A stretch of DNA of 64,000 nucleotides from Labrys sp. KNU-23 (GCF_008330945.1 NZ_CP043489.1:310001-374000), one strand, 5' to 3'; positions 53,378 to 62,441 are shown, counted from the stretch's first letter. Numbers and translations are program-made. The notes: generated by a model not told the origin, from the sequence alone.

Positions 53378-53492
53378 GGGCGGCGTCAGCGTGGGCGCGA
53401 GGGATGAGGAGCGAGTGGCCGGCCTTGTAGGCGACGCAGACGCGAGGGTTCGGCCGAAAGTCGAAATCAGCGATGAAGACGACGCGAGGCAT
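53199..53492 (-). CDS. small phage protein overlapping the gp10-like gene
   Basis: 97 residues. The start ATG 53492 overlaps the upstream stop by one base (TGATG). The first ~45 residues (MPRVVFIADFDFRPNPRVCV, AYKAGHSLLIPRAHADAARA) look like a known type of short protein in head-tail modules that usually ends near 65-70 residues. Here no stop occurs before 53199, so the last half runs through the gp10-like gene in another frame and has Ala/Arg/Gly-rich composition. A lost stop or true overlapping coding are both possible. Confidence 0.6.
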   Translation of the reverse strand: MPRVVFIADFDFRPNPRVCVAYKAGHSLLIPRAHADAARAAGVLADGHAKPGQVAEEAAGDPGQASCRDAKGAAAKRRGDRRAAEAPGAEADGGARQ

Positions 53493-53854
53493 CAGATCGC
53501 CACTCCCATTTCGAGATCGAACTCGATCTCGGCATTGTCGGTGCGCGGCCGTGCCGCGCGAATCTGCGCGACCTGGTCCTTGTAGGGGCCGGCGACGAAC
53601 ACGGCCCGATCGGCTTCGGTGACCGTTGTCGTCACGCTGTCGCGCAGCACGGTGATGACGGCCCGCTGGCTGGCCTGCGGCCGCCCGGCCTCGACCGGCT
53701 CCGCCCCGAACCGCGGCGGCAGCAACAGCCCGCACCAGCGCGAGCCGAGGTCGAGCGGATCTTCCCAGCCCTGCGTGACGTTGCCATACCCGTCGTCATG
53801 CGCCGTCTGGCGCTCGAAGCGGATGCGGTGATTTCTCTTGCCGGCGCCGAGCAT
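53492..53854 (-). CDS. head closure / head-tail adaptor protein
   Basis: 120 residues from ATG 53854 (MLGAGKRNHRIRFERQTAHD), one-base overlap with the connector upstream. The pattern RFERQTAHDDGYGNVTQGWE...DLGSRWCGLL is typical of SPP1 gp16/HK97 gp7-like adaptors. Overlapping starts and stops through this region show a single translationally coupled unit. Confidence 0.8.
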   Translation of the reverse strand: MLGAGKRNHRIRFERQTAHDDGYGNVTQGWEDPLDLGSRWCGLLLPPRFGAEPVEAGRPQASQRAVITVLRDSVTTTVTEADRAVFVAGPYKDQVAQIRAARPRTDNAEIEFDLEMGVAI

Positions 53855-54432
53855 CAGACCGTCCAGACGCGATAGGGCGAGAGGAGATTCGAGACGGCGA
53901 ACGGCAGCTCGGCCTGGTCGCTCTTTCCGACGGCCTCGCGCGCGACATACCACTGCCCGACGAGAAGCAGCACGGCCTGCCGGATCGGCGCCGGGATCTC
54001 CGAATAACCCGCCGTGAAGCGGACGCGCACGGTTTCCGGGCCGTCAAGCGTGACCGGCCAGGACTTGCCAGGCGCCGGGCGCAGCTCGGTATCGGCGAAA
54101 CGGTAATCGGCCGGCGCGAGCGTCTGTTCGTTGCCGCTGCCGTCGAGATAGAGCACCGCCGTGACGGCCGAGACCGGGCGCAACGGCAGGGACAGCCATG
54201 GCACCCAGTAGCCGCCGAGACGCTGGCAGAAGCCGGCGAAGCGGGCTTCGAAGCCCTGCTCGCGCACGGCCCGGCCGAGCCAGCCGTCGGGCGCATCGAT
54301 CCAGACGAAAGCCGCCTCGATCAGCCCCGCGATATAGGCGTCATCCTCGGTATGCTCGACGCGAAGATGCTTCTTCGCGTCGTCAACCGTGATGCCCGGC
54401 TCCACTGCCGGCGTCACGACGGAAAGCCGCAT
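53854..54432 (-). CDS. head-tail connector protein (HK97 gp6-like)
   Basis: 192 residues. ITVDDAKKHLRVEHTEDDAY followed by IAGLIEAAFVWID is the typical helical start of gp6-like connectors, and VRFTAGYSEIPAPIRQAVLL closes the fold. It forms a ring below the portal. It begins two bases before the stop region of the small gene 54435-54698. Confidence 0.85.
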   Translation of the reverse strand: MRLSVVTPAVEPGITVDDAKKHLRVEHTEDDAYIAGLIEAAFVWIDAPDGWLGRAVREQGFEARFAGFCQRLGGYWVPWLSLPLRPVSAVTAVLYLDGSGNEQTLAPADYRFADTELRPAPGKSWPVTLDGPETVRVRFTAGYSEIPAPIRQAVLLLVGQWYVAREAVGKSDQAELPFAVSNLLSPYRVWTV

Positions 54433-54434
54433 GA

Positions 54435-54698
54435 TCAGGCTCCGGCCTTCTTGTTCTTCGGAGCGGCGGCCTCGGCCTTGTTGTCGGGATCAATTTCGGC
54501 CTTGTTCAGGCCTTCACCTTCCTGCTTGCCTCCGCCGTCGCCCGCCTCGCCGGCCTCTGCCTCAGTCTCGGCGACCTCCTCGAGGCAATTGAGCCGGACC
54601 AGATGGGCGGCATCCGCCGTCGACAGCTCACGGATTGCGCCAATGGCGAAGCTTTCCGAACCGGCATCCAAAGGCCGGAGAACTTTGTATTTCGGCAT
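54435..54698 (-). CDS. hypothetical small head-region protein
   Basis: 87 residues from ATG 54698 (MPKYKVLRPLDAGSESFAIG). The first half is a small folded domain; the second is acidic and low-complexity (EEVAETEAEAGEAGDGGGKQ). Position between capsid and connector suggests a head-associated role; unproven. Confidence 0.6.
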   Translation of the reverse strand: MPKYKVLRPLDAGSESFAIGAIRELSTADAAHLVRLNCLEEVAETEAEAGEAGDGGGKQEGEGLNKAEIDPDNKAEAAAPKNKKAGA

Positions 54699-54767
54699 TT
54701 GTCGTCTCCTATGAAAACGGCGGGGCACCATTGCCCGCCGCTCAAGTTCAAGCCGGCGGAGCCGGCG

Positions 54768-56066
54768 TTAGGCGACGCGCCCGAAATCGCCGTAAATGAA
54801 GGCTTCCGGGCGATACACGGCGAGCGCCAGGCGCTCTTCAGCCAGGATGGTGACGAGGTTCTTCACGAAGTCATCTTCGTTCTCGGTCGCGACTTCGACA
54901 CGTCCCGCCCAGCGGTCGAACACCTGGGCACCAAGCCGGAACGCACCGGTCAGGAACTTGTCGACCGCCATCGCTTGCGTGGTCACGACGGGCAGACCCC
55001 AGAGGGTCGGCGAGATCGTGCCCTGCGGATTGCCGATGATGTAACGGCCCTCCCCGTCCTTCAGAGTCTCGATCCACGTCCAGTCGATCGGGTTCATGAC
55101 GTGTCCGGTCGCGGGGAATTCGGCAAGAGCGGCCTGCAGCATGGCCAGGCGCATCAGGTCGATGCTGGTCGGATCCGTCAGCGTGATCGGAGCGGCGAAG
55201 GCCGTTGCCTGCGGGATGATGCCCATCAGGTTCTGGCCGGTGCCGTCACCATTGAGCAGCTGAGCCTCCTCCTTGAACGCAAGGCCATAGAGGAGGCGCT
55301 GATCGATGATTGACTGCAGCTGCGGGATATCGTCCAGCACCTGGCGCGAGGCCTTCATGGTGTGGGCGATGACCTTGGCCGAGGTGGTCACCAGATCCAT
55401 CTTGATGTCGGACTGCGGCTTGAGCGCGCCTTCCGCGACCGGAGCGGCATTGTTGGTGAAGCCGGTTTCCCGCACATATTCCAGCGCGTTGCCGCTCATG
55501 CGACCAGGCGAGATGAGGTTACGGACGAAGAGCTGGCGCTGCGGCAACTCCTGAATGCCGGGCAGGCGCGTGGTCTGGATGGCGGCGCCGACCGAACCGG
55601 GAGCATTCGTCGTGGCAGAGGTCAGAACGGCCTTCACCTCAAGGGAGGCACGGCCGCGCTGGCCACTCTTGCCGACGAGTGTCTTATAGCTCTCGCCTTC
55701 GACGAACTGCTCGCCGATGGTCTTGACCTCGTCTTCCTCGCTCGTGTTTCGCGCGAGCTTCTGCTCGATCTGAGCAATCTGCTCGCCAAGGCCGTTCATC
55801 TTGATCAAGGCTTCGTCGGCCTTGTCCTTGGTCTCGCTGGCGAGCGCGCCCTTTTCCTTCGCCTCGGCGAGGGCCTTCTCGGCGATATCCTTGACCGCAT
55901 CGAGCGACTTCTGGAACGAAGCCTTGACTTCGACAGCCAGCTGCTCGGCCGTCTTGGTATCGATGCCACCGCCGCCATCCGGAGCGAAGCAGATACGGGG
56001 GCCAAATGCGGCGGACGCCAGGAACGCAATGGTGCCCGCCGTGAAAACACGGTTATACTTAGCCAT
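54768..56066 (-). CDS. major capsid protein (HK97 fold)
   Basis: 432 residues from ATG 56066 with AGGAG upstream. Residues ~40-125 are the coiled-coil delta (scaffold) domain cut off during maturation (LAVEVKASFQKSLDAVKDIA...). The capsid core follows with VRNLISPGRMSGNALEYVRE, LINGD-type sequence (LLNGDGTGQNLMGIIPQATA) and VTTQAMAVDKFLTGAF. The first ~30 residues are unusual: a hydrophobic, signal-like stretch (VFTAGTIAFLASAAFGPRIC) before the delta domain. The prohead protease precedes it by 43 bases. Confidence 0.92.
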   Translation of the reverse strand: MAKYNRVFTAGTIAFLASAAFGPRICFAPDGGGGIDTKTAEQLAVEVKASFQKSLDAVKDIAEKALAEAKEKGALASETKDKADEALIKMNGLGEQIAQIEQKLARNTSEEDEVKTIGEQFVEGESYKTLVGKSGQRGRASLEVKAVLTSATTNAPGSVGAAIQTTRLPGIQELPQRQLFVRNLISPGRMSGNALEYVRETGFTNNAAPVAEGALKPQSDIKMDLVTTSAKVIAHTMKASRQVLDDIPQLQSIIDQRLLYGLAFKEEAQLLNGDGTGQNLMGIIPQATAFAAPITLTDPTSIDLMRLAMLQAALAEFPATGHVMNPIDWTWIETLKDGEGRYIIGNPQGTISPTLWGLPVVTTQAMAVDKFLTGAFRLGAQVFDRWAGRVEVATENEDDFVKNLVTILAEERLALAVYRPEAFIYGDFGRVA

Positions 56067-56109
56067 GACGGCTCTCCTGTGATGGAAATGGTGGTGAGTT
56101 AGGGCCGCC

Positions 56110-56769
56110 CTACCTGAGCAGGGCCGCCAGGAAGGCGCTTCGCGCATCCGCCTCGCTTCCAGCATCACGCTGGTCGATAAGGCGCTTCAGGCCATGGGCC
56201 GCAATGGCTTTGGCCTGGCTTCGCGAGAACCCGCCTGCATCGCGCAGGAGATCCTCGAATTCTGCCAGAGTTGGGAGCTTGCCAGCTTCAACCGTGCTCT
56301 TCACGCCGGTCACGCGCGCCTCGATATTCATCGGCATCGTGACCAGTGAAATCTCGCGGAGGTCGATCGTCTTCAGCCTGGTGACGCCTCGACGCTTCTC
56401 ATCGGGCTCGGCGCCTCCGGCCGGGATGCGATAGCCGATCGACATGCCGCCGAGCGCCTTTGCCTTCAGCAGGCCGTGCGCCCGCTTCGCGAGAGGATCG
56501 GCGTCGATCAGCAAGTTGCCCTTGACGTACAGCCCTTTGGTATCCTCGGCCATGTCAACCCAGACGCCGATCGGTTCGCGCTGATCATGCTGCCAAAGCA
56601 TCGGGATGGTGCGGCCATCCTTCTTGGCCTTGACGATTCCTTCGATGAAAGCGCCGGGCTCGACGACATCGCCGCCTTGGTCGACATTGCCGAACGTCGA
56701 GGCGTACCCCTCGAATTCCCCGGCATCGCCGACGGCCTTGGCGTCTAGAGCAAAGTCATAGATCTTCAT
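56110..56769 (-). CDS. prohead protease (HK97 family, U35)
   Basis: 219 residues. FEGYASTFGNVDQGGDVVEP is the family start; catalytic His61 is in LWQHDQREPIG and Ser110 in GGMSIGYRIP. It removes the delta domain of the capsid protein. The C-terminal ~70 residues are helical. It overlaps the portal stop by four bases. Confidence 0.92.
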   Translation of the reverse strand: MKIYDFALDAKAVGDAGEFEGYASTFGNVDQGGDVVEPGAFIEGIVKAKKDGRTIPMLWQHDQREPIGVWVDMAEDTKGLYVKGNLLIDADPLAKRAHGLLKAKALGGMSIGYRIPAGGAEPDEKRRGVTRLKTIDLREISLVTMPMNIEARVTGVKSTVEAGKLPTLAEFEDLLRDAGGFSRSQAKAIAAHGLKRLIDQRDAGSEADARSAFLAALLR

Positions 56770-58001
56770 GGCTTACCCTCCAGCGGCGGCCCGCCGTTGT
56801 GGCCGATGCCGGCCTGCGTGATCGGAACGTTCTGCATCTGCATGCGCGGGACATCGCCCCCCTCGACCGGAGGCAGGTTTTCCAAGCGACGCACTTCGTT
56901 GATGGTCATGACCCCGGCATTCAGCATTGCCGTGTAGAAGGCCGATCGGGCCGCACTGTCACCGCGCAGCAACCCCTCAAGATTGAATTCGACGGTGACG
57001 CCGTTGGCGCGATCGAACGGCGAGAGGATCTGTTTTCCGACCGCCATTTCGATGCGCTTCAGGCGACGGCGCAGCGTAAATTTCACAAAGGCCAGTACCT
57101 GCTGTTCGAGCCCCGTACCCCAGCTGGTGGTCTTTTCCGTGTGGCCGATCATGAACGGAGGCACGCCGAACCAGCGGCAGACCTCTTCGACGCTGAAGCC
57201 GCGAGACTCAAGCATCTGCGCGTCTTCCGGATTGATGGTCAATTGCTCCCATTTCGAGCCGCCCTCGAGCACGAAGGGTCGACCAGCATTGAGCGCGCCG
57301 GCAAACTTCTCGATCAGCTTTTGCTCCACCACCGACCGTTGCGTTTCAGTCAGGAACTTTTCGAAGGTGAGCGCCCCGGACGGCCGTAGGCCATTGGCGA
57401 ACGTCGCCCCAGCGGCGCGGTCGATGGCCTGCGCCAGGCCAAACGAATTCCGAGCAAAGGCCAACGTGGACAATCCGCCGAGAGCAGAGCCTCCAAAGCC
57501 GCGGATGTGCAGAACGCCATCCTGATTGGTTACATAGCTCCTGCCATCCTCGGACCATCGATATTCCAGATCGCCGGAAGAGAGGCGGCGGACCTGCATA
57601 AAGTCCGGGCTGATCGGCGTCATTGCAATGACACGCTGACCGCTGCGCTCGACCCTGGCAAAGCCATTCCCGCGCAGATCTACGCTCGCACTAAGGAATT
57701 CCCAAAAGTCGAGGGCCGTCTGCTCCGCATTCGGGCTATCGTGAATAATCCGAAACAGCGGGTGGTCCGAAGCGAGCACCCGCTCGCCCTTGCCATTGTT
57801 TCGATAGACATTGAACGGTAGAGAACCGATCGAACCGGCCAGCAGGTTGATACATGCCCAAACGGTCGATAGGCCGAGAGCGGATGCTGTAGTAACCCCT
57901 TCGCCAGAGGCCGCGAGACGCAATCCAAAATCTTCGGCGTGCGTTACTCGAACATCTCGCCCGAGATCGGCCTTCCGACGAAACCAGCTAAATAGGTTCA
58001 C
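56766..58001 (-). CDS. phage portal protein (HK97 family)
   Basis: 411 residues with the family pattern: TVWACINLLAGSIGSLPFNV, LWE-type segment DFWEFLSASVDLRGNGFARV, and SRGFSVEEVCRWFGVPPFMI followed by TSWGTGLEQQVLAFVKFTLR. Forms the dodecameric DNA gate. The start overlaps the large terminase stop (ATGA). Length as usual for the family. Confidence 0.94.
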   Translation of the reverse strand: MNLFSWFRRKADLGRDVRVTHAEDFGLRLAASGEGVTTASALGLSTVWACINLLAGSIGSLPFNVYRNNGKGERVLASDHPLFRIIHDSPNAEQTALDFWEFLSASVDLRGNGFARVERSGQRVIAMTPISPDFMQVRRLSSGDLEYRWSEDGRSYVTNQDGVLHIRGFGGSALGGLSTLAFARNSFGLAQAIDRAAGATFANGLRPSGALTFEKFLTETQRSVVEQKLIEKFAGALNAGRPFVLEGGSKWEQLTINPEDAQMLESRGFSVEEVCRWFGVPPFMIGHTEKTTSWGTGLEQQVLAFVKFTLRRRLKRIEMAVGKQILSPFDRANGVTVEFNLEGLLRGDSAARSAFYTAMLNAGVMTINEVRRLENLPPVEGGDVPRMQMQNVPITQAGIGHNGGPPLEGKP

Positions 58002-59695
58002 GATGCTGCCCCCAGGCTGGCGATGAAACTGTCGAGATTCCCGCTGGAGGCCTCCGGGTTGCGGGCCATCAGCGTGAAGGCATTGAAGGTGGCGATCAGC
58101 GGGTCGATTTTGGCTTTGCCAGCCGTCTCTTTGGTGATCAGGACGGCGTTACCCTTCTGCTCGACCTTGGCGTTGCCAACGCACCAGGTCATGAGATCCT
58201 GGCCGCAATGCCAGAATGTGCCGTCCTTGAGCTTGCGCTCCATGCCCCAGACCGCCGACGAAAGCCTGAAGCCCTGGCTGACAGCAACAACCGGCCCGCC
58301 ATGCTCGGCTGTATGAACGCCGCGCGCAGCCAACTCATCGACCATCGCCGCGACGCCGAACGGGTCGAAGCCGACCCCGTTCGCTTCCGGTAGGAGCCCC
58401 GACTGATGCAGGCGCTCAATCACGTCAGCGACCTCGAGGATATCCTGTGTAGCGTGGTCGCAGAGGGTGAAGGTTCCCTCTTTTTCGAGATCCCGCAGCT
58501 TCGGGACGATTTCCTCACGCAGCTCGTAGACCTCGCTATGTCCCCAAGCGTGGTTCCAAAGCAGCCAATCGCGCGTTTCACGATCGCGGCCGATGACAGC
58601 AAGGCCCAGAAGATCGTCGAGCCCGCCGCCGTCGATGCCCGCGACCACCACCTCGCTGCGGGCGAGTAGCTCATCGAGTGTCAGGCCCTCGATCGCAGCG
58701 CCAAGCCAGTAATCGACACCACGCCAACGATCGCCGTGCTGGCCGATGCCGATCTCGACGTTGAAATGCTGCGAGGCCAGCAGAGCGAGCTTTTCGGCCC
58801 CTCCAGTCTTGGCCTTGGTCAGTTCGTCGCGGAGGAAGGCCTCATCAACCGACCGGTTGAGATTCGGATTGACCATCCCCCAGGTTTTCGGGTCCTGCCA
58901 GCCGCCATCCTTGGTGAGCCCCACCGGCAGCTCATAGAGCACCGGCAGCAACGGGAGATCGAGTTCACCGGCCCTGACCTGTCGGGCGATCGACAGCTCA
59001 TCCTTGAACACGCCAGAAGGCGGGTCCTTCGACTGCGTCGTGATCTGCAGCATGAAGCCGTCAGGACGCGCCGCCAAGGAACCACGGATCTCGACGAAGA
59101 TGTCGGCCGCCTTCGACTTCTTGGCGAACACATGCGTTTCGTCGATCAGGATATAGGTCGCCTTCGAACCCGTGATGACGTCGGCATCGGCGGCCTTGAT
59201 CGCGATCATCGCCAGCGAGATCCGATGCGTGATCGTGCGCTGATGGGTTTGAGGGTGGAAGATCTTCGACAGCTCCGGATCGAGCCGGATGATGCCGGAG
59301 GCCTGCTTGAAGGCGATTTCGGCGATCTTCTTCGTCGGCGCGATCAGCAGGAGTTCGGCTTCAGGCCTCCGATTCATGATCGCGGCCGTCACCATGAGCG
59401 CGGCCGCGATGCTGGATTTCCCGTTCTTCTTGGGGATCATCAAGAAGAATTCGCGGATCATCCGCCGCTGCGCGGCCTGGTCGTAGGAGCCGAACAGCGC
59501 CCGGACGAAATCAAAGACCCATTTGCCGCAGGCCTCGCCATAGGTCGGCGTGCCGATGATGTCGGGAACGCGCAGGCGCTTGAAGATGCGCAGCGCCTTC
59601 GCCGCCTGGTCTTCGAAGAGAGGAAGATCCGGGACGAGAGGCAGGCCGGCGACGATCCGATCTTCCCAGTCCGGGCAGGCCGTGCGCCATGCCAT
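57998..59695 (-). CDS. terminase large subunit
   Basis: 565 residues. The N-terminal ATPase has Walker A-like PKKNGKSS (residues 88-95) and Walker B YILIDETH with Asp186-Glu187. The C-terminal nuclease domain includes VVAGIDGGGLDDLLGLAVIG. It packages DNA into the prohead. Phylogenetic type (cos or pac) cannot be told by eye. One-base overlap with the small subunit gene. Confidence 0.94.
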   Translation of the reverse strand: MAWRTACPDWEDRIVAGLPLVPDLPLFEDQAAKALRIFKRLRVPDIIGTPTYGEACGKWVFDFVRALFGSYDQAAQRRMIREFFLMIPKKNGKSSIAAALMVTAAIMNRRPEAELLLIAPTKKIAEIAFKQASGIIRLDPELSKIFHPQTHQRTITHRISLAMIAIKAADADVITGSKATYILIDETHVFAKKSKAADIFVEIRGSLAARPDGFMLQITTQSKDPPSGVFKDELSIARQVRAGELDLPLLPVLYELPVGLTKDGGWQDPKTWGMVNPNLNRSVDEAFLRDELTKAKTGGAEKLALLASQHFNVEIGIGQHGDRWRGVDYWLGAAIEGLTLDELLARSEVVVAGIDGGGLDDLLGLAVIGRDRETRDWLLWNHAWGHSEVYELREEIVPKLRDLEKEGTFTLCDHATQDILEVADVIERLHQSGLLPEANGVGFDPFGVAAMVDELAARGVHTAEHGGPVVAVSQGFRLSSAVWGMERKLKDGTFWHCGQDLMTWCVGNAKVEQKGNAVLITKETAGKAKIDPLIATFNAFTLMARNPEASSGNLDSFIASLGAAS

Positions 59696-60390
59696 CAGTT
59701 CAGCCTGAGATCGTCACCCCAGCCGGTATCCTGGCCGGCCGTCTCGGCGTCGAGCGCAGCCTGCTCCTTCTTCCCGAGCTTGGGAGCCTTCTTCTTCTGC
59801 TCCGGTTGCGGATGGTAGAACTGATGCTGACCGAGCAGCAGATCGTTGCGCTCCATCAGCTTCCGGAATTCCTTCATGGCCGATACGCTGCCGCCCATGG
59901 CCTTGGTCCAGAGGCGATCCGCCAGCGTGCCATCGAGGCGGGCGCGGGCATCATCCCGAACCTTCAGCTCCCGAAAATAATTCTTGCGTAGCGTGGGCGC
60001 CGTGATGCCGAGAGCCTGGGCAATGCGCTCATTGCTCCAGCCCATGGCCAGTAACATCATGACTTTGCTACGGTTTTTCTGCGTGGCGATATGCTGCGGG
60101 CGGCCCCGCTTGCCCCAGTTGTCAGGAATGGGGTCGCCAAGCAGATCGAAATTCTCTGCCACGAGAAAAAAATCTCCAAATGAGAGGGACGGCGGTACGG
60201 GGCTTGGCGGCGTTGCAGACTTTTGCGCCCCCCCGGGGGCCTTCGCATCACGGTGAAGGACCCGTTCGCGTTTAACCCGTTCTGGCCGATACGAGCGGTC
60301 CATGGTTTCGACGATGGCAGGTGCACCATCCGCTTTGCTGAGAAGATGATAAGATTTCAGGCAATCGGACGTGCATTTGATTCGCGTCAT
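59695..60390 (-). CDS. terminase small subunit-like protein
   Basis: 231 residues from ATG 60390 (GGAG upstream; a GTG one codon earlier). A helix-turn-helix lies around residues 120-145 (MGWSNERIAQALGITAPTLR), followed by an oligomerisation-like helical part and a basic tail (EQKKKAPKLGKKEQ). Position before the large subunit supports DNA recognition for packaging. It diverges from the cargo gene 60420, with 29 bases between. Confidence 0.75.
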   Translation of the reverse strand: MTRIKCTSDCLKSYHLLSKADGAPAIVETMDRSYRPERVKRERVLHRDAKAPGGAQKSATPPSPVPPSLSFGDFFLVAENFDLLGDPIPDNWGKRGRPQHIATQKNRSKVMMLLAMGWSNERIAQALGITAPTLRKNYFRELKVRDDARARLDGTLADRLWTKAMGGSVSAMKEFRKLMERNDLLLGQHQFYHPQPEQKKKAPKLGKKEQAALDAETAGQDTGWGDDLRLN

Positions 60391-60419
60391 CACGCTCCAA
60401 ACGACAGGAACGAAATAGC

Positions 60420-61295
60420 GTGACGGAAAAGACCAGAGGAAAGCCCGGAGGCGGAGTATCCATCGGGATACATGTAGAAGGTGCCACCAATGTCACAATC
60501 GAGAACAACATAATTGTCGGGGCCACAATCCCGATTGTGGTAGGTCATGGCGTCACAGGAACAATCAAAGGCAACGTGGTTCGAGATGACCCTAAGTCGT
60601 CGATGCCGACGACTGACATTGACACCCTACTCCGCGAAGTAAATCATAGCACCGCGCCGCTTCTTCCTGCGTTTTGCGCGCTGTGCGGTACGCTCTTCCC
60701 TACTAGAAACTATGTTCTCGCAGGAAGATACCTCGATATTCAAAACAATACAGAACCTTGCCCATCGTGCGGCGATCCAAGTGCCAAACTAAGTGATGGA
60801 ATATACGATCTTGCGGGCCAAGTAGCCCGAATATTGGGCGCGCCCGACATCACGGTCGATCGCCTTAAAGCGATTGGCCTTATCATTGAAGATGTCAGGC
60901 AGGGACTAATTTCGCCCGCTGACGTATCAGCCACAATAGAACAACACAGTCCCGAACTGAGCGATCTCTGGAAATGGGCAATCGCGAATGGCGTGGGCAT
61001 TGTCAGCCTTCTTGTCGCCGCCATTGCTCTTTGGTTTCAGATGGACTCCAAAACCGACCTCTATCTGTCTGAGATACACGCGGAGCTCAAGAAGGGGCGT
61101 TTGCAAATTGAGGACTTAGTAGCCAAAAAGGAATTGAGATGCGAGCCTATTGCCCCAACCCAAGTAGATCCCGCATCTAATGAAACTGCCTCTAAGCTCA
61201 AGACTGATCGGAAGCCAAAGGCCAAGCATCTGCGACGCAAAGCAGAAGCGGAGCGGCGAAAGCAACTTCGCCCTCGCCAACGCCATAAACCTTAG
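60420..61295 (+). CDS. cargo protein: beta-helix-like N-terminus, zinc ribbon, membrane span, basic tail
   Basis: 291 residues from GTG 60420 (AGGAA upstream). Residues ~12-54 show Asn/Gly-rich strands as in parallel beta-helix turns (IHVEGATNVTIENNIIVGAT). C86/C89 and C114/C117 (CALC, CPSC) form a likely zinc ribbon. A span at about 187-207 (AIANGVGIVSLLVAAIALWF) precedes a charged C-terminus very rich in Lys and Arg. It is AT-richer than neighbours and faces against the late genes. No family recognised; an immunity or exclusion function is speculation. Confidence 0.65.
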   Translation: MTEKTRGKPGGGVSIGIHVEGATNVTIENNIIVGATIPIVVGHGVTGTIKGNVVRDDPKSSMPTTDIDTLLREVNHSTAPLLPAFCALCGTLFPTRNYVLAGRYLDIQNNTEPCPSCGDPSAKLSDGIYDLAGQVARILGAPDITVDRLKAIGLIIEDVRQGLISPADVSATIEQHSPELSDLWKWAIANGVGIVSLLVAAIALWFQMDSKTDLYLSEIHAELKKGRLQIEDLVAKKELRCEPIAPTQVDPASNETASKLKTDRKPKAKHLRRKAEAERRKQLRPRQRHKP

Positions 61296-61341
61296 TCTGC
61301 GGTCGAGGCATTCATGACTATAAGTCCATTGATGCCGATCC

Positions 61342-61671
61342 CTACACCCGCCCTCTTGCCCTGGCCTTGCGTGCGGCTGCCGTCTTGGCCTGGTGGCAGG
61401 CGAAGCAGAGCAGGCGCACGTTGTTGCGATCGAGATCGGCGCCGCCATCGCGACGCTCTTGGATGTGGTCGCCGATGATCCGATTGCCGGATCGACAGAC
61501 CTGGCCGCTGGGCAGCACGGCCTCGCAGTAGGGGCCCCGCTCGCGCTTGATCGAGGCCACGAGGTCGCGCCACTCCTTCGTCAGGTAGAACCTGTCAGCG
61601 AGCTTCGGCGGCGTGGTGAGAAGCGGAGGCGGCGAACGCAGCGAGGGCTTAAGAGCTGTGAGCTTGGCCAT
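61342..61671 (-). CDS. HNH endonuclease
   Basis: 109 residues from ATG 61671. The HNH motif is clear: GDHI (Asp68-His69), LDRNNVRLLCFACHQAK (Asn84, Cys89, Cys92, His93) and the first zinc Cys at 49 and 59. HNH proteins next to terminase genes often act with the terminase in cos cleavage of siphoviruses. It is leftward, upstream of the terminase pair but separated by the rightward cargo gene. Confidence 0.88.
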   Translation of the reverse strand: MAKLTALKPSLRSPPPLLTTPPKLADRFYLTKEWRDLVASIKRERGPYCEAVLPSGQVCRSGNRIIGDHIQERRDGGADLDRNNVRLLCFACHQAKTAAARKARARGRV

Positions 61672-61814
61672 TGGGTTCCTGACGCTAAGAAGCCAATCGC
61701 GCAGCCTCACCGCTCGAAATGACACATAGCGCATTGTAAGATTTGAGTTTCACGGACACATCACGCATCGTTGCGTGTATTTAGACATCCTAGTAAGTCG
61801 TTTGGGAGAAGCTC

Positions 61815-62318
61815 TTGGCATCCCCTAGCCTATTAAGTCGCGGCTGGAATTGGTGGAATGTTGTTTGGGGCATTGTTGGCCCAATAGGAATGGTCATCGG
61901 CTACATGCCAAGCATCTCTATTGGCACTGGAGCAGCGCTGAGCCTGTCCGAGCCACTCAGGACGCAAGTAACTCTAACCAATTCATCTTACTTTGACGCA
62001 AGAAATGTCGACGTTGAGTGCTAATTGCTCGCTCGAAACCTAAAAATCGAGCATCTTGCCACCAGCAACGACCGCGATACATTCAAGCACATGGACAGGC
62101 TGGGCGGCACTGTCTCCAAAGGTTGCTTCGCTGAAGCTATCATCAGCGAAGGCACAACACTAAAGGTCGAAGTCACCTACTACTGGCCAATCCCGATAAC
62201 ACAACGATCCTCGATCGCGTACTTCTCGATACGCAAGGGCGCCGATGGATCGTACCTTGTGCAGGATGAGGCTCCGCCTGCTGAGGACGCCCACATTCTA
62301 TTTAGTTTCCATACATGA
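61815..62318 (+). pseudogene. membrane-anchored hypothetical protein split by an in-frame stop
   Basis: A single frame starting at TTG 61815 (GGGAG upstream) encodes an N-terminal span (WWNVVWGIVGPIGMVIGYMP) and a beta-rich domain, but TAA at 62022-62024 interrupts it after VDVEC. Without the stop it would continue LLARNLKIEHLATSNDRDTF to 62318, 167 residues in all. The continuous frame and protein character on both sides suggest a nonsense mutation, for example CAA to TAA. AT-rich cargo-type gene; function unknown. Confidence 0.6.
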
Positions 62319-62346
62319 AAAAGCCCGGCAGCTTGCGCTCCGGGCC
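62318..62346 (-). terminator. intrinsic terminator of the leftward early genes
   Basis: Leftward, GCCCGG-AGC-GCAA-GCT-G-CCGGGC is a strong stem with a GCAA loop followed by TTTTTC, about 95 bases behind the NusG-like gene. The direction fits the end of the replication/NusG-like transcript, which must be passed for late expression if no late promoter follows. Confidence 0.88.
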
Positions 62347-62441
62347 ATAAACATCCATCGGGGTGAAGCGGCTATCCCGTCACCTGGGGCCATAACACGC
62401 GGCATACGCACAGCGGTAGAGGGCTCATCCTGTATCGAGGG

